From Selaginella moellendorffii (taxonomy: Eukaryota; Streptophyta; Lycopodiopsida; Selaginellales; Selaginellaceae): a DNA stretch of 64,000 nucleotides. The position numbers and the translations under genes are program-made. Below the pieces are notes generated by a model that was not told the origin of the DNA, did no database searches, and worked only from the letters and a program-made list of their open reading frames with translations. Every line of letters starts with the position of its first letter. Positions within the stretch are counted from its first letter, which is position 1. The DNA lies in NCBI RefSeq assembly GCF_000143415.4, contig NW_003314336.1:658853-722852 (forward strand), in the 5' to 3' direction. Of this stretch, positions 63,977 to 64,000 are shown piece after piece.

Positions 63977-64000
63977 CTCTCCCCCCCTTAGGGAATATTG

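Overview
The window looks like nuclear DNA of a seedless vascular plant, most likely a lycophyte such as Selaginella. This is an inference, not a database result. The grounds are plant families (Dof, P450, PPR, an ALDH21-like fragment), unusually short introns of about 38-75 nt in one gene, and dense nested Ty3/gypsy debris. Host-type genes are few and sit mainly at 11.7-18.2 kb. Almost everything else is mobile elements, decayed gene fragments and AT-rich sequence. Two runs of N (34121-34237 and 54362-54520) are assembly gaps.

Layout. 1-310 is a TA/TACATA microsatellite. 310-1027 is a fragment of gypsy family A, interrupted by gypsy family B (long LTR 1028-2153, degenerate gag-pol to 4440). 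At 4444-11131 lies a 6.7 kb unit bounded by 24-bp inverted repeats. It carries two divergently transcribed genes: an intact, multi-exon protein of unknown function on the minus strand and a transposase-like protein on the plus strand. It also carries at least ten full copies of a 22-bp palindrome, which I see only inside this unit. This is the best candidate for an undescribed system here. 11132-11469 is an inverted family A LTR.

11.7-18.3 kb is the genic island: an intronless FAAL-like acyl-AMP ligase; a two-exon coiled-coil membrane protein and a 58-residue STMP1/DUF4535-like microprotein in tandem on the minus strand; a P450/LRR pseudogene chimera; two tandem Dof genes with an expanded zinc loop; and a PPR pseudogene. 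20.8-21.9 kb is a decayed PIF/Harbinger transposase. 22-25 kb is AT-rich and empty. 25.6-26.7 kb is a broken P450 resembling the CYP88 type. 29.6-34.6 kb is gypsy family A with unusually short LTRs (174 bp). 38.1-39.0 kb is an ALDH remnant whose last exon is inverted. 40.2-45.8 kb is a nest of inverted LTR pieces, including a repeat containing a 5S rRNA-like segment (Cassandra-like). 52.7-56.8 kb is a very young gypsy element on the minus strand that lacks a reverse transcriptase domain. 58.2-64 kb has two LTRs of one family in opposite orientation around a non-coding interval.

Most retroelement and transposase frames are broken chiefly by stops that a C-to-T change in CAG, CGA or CAA would create, as expected of methylated repeats. 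No tRNA gene, complete rRNA gene or CRISPR array was seen.
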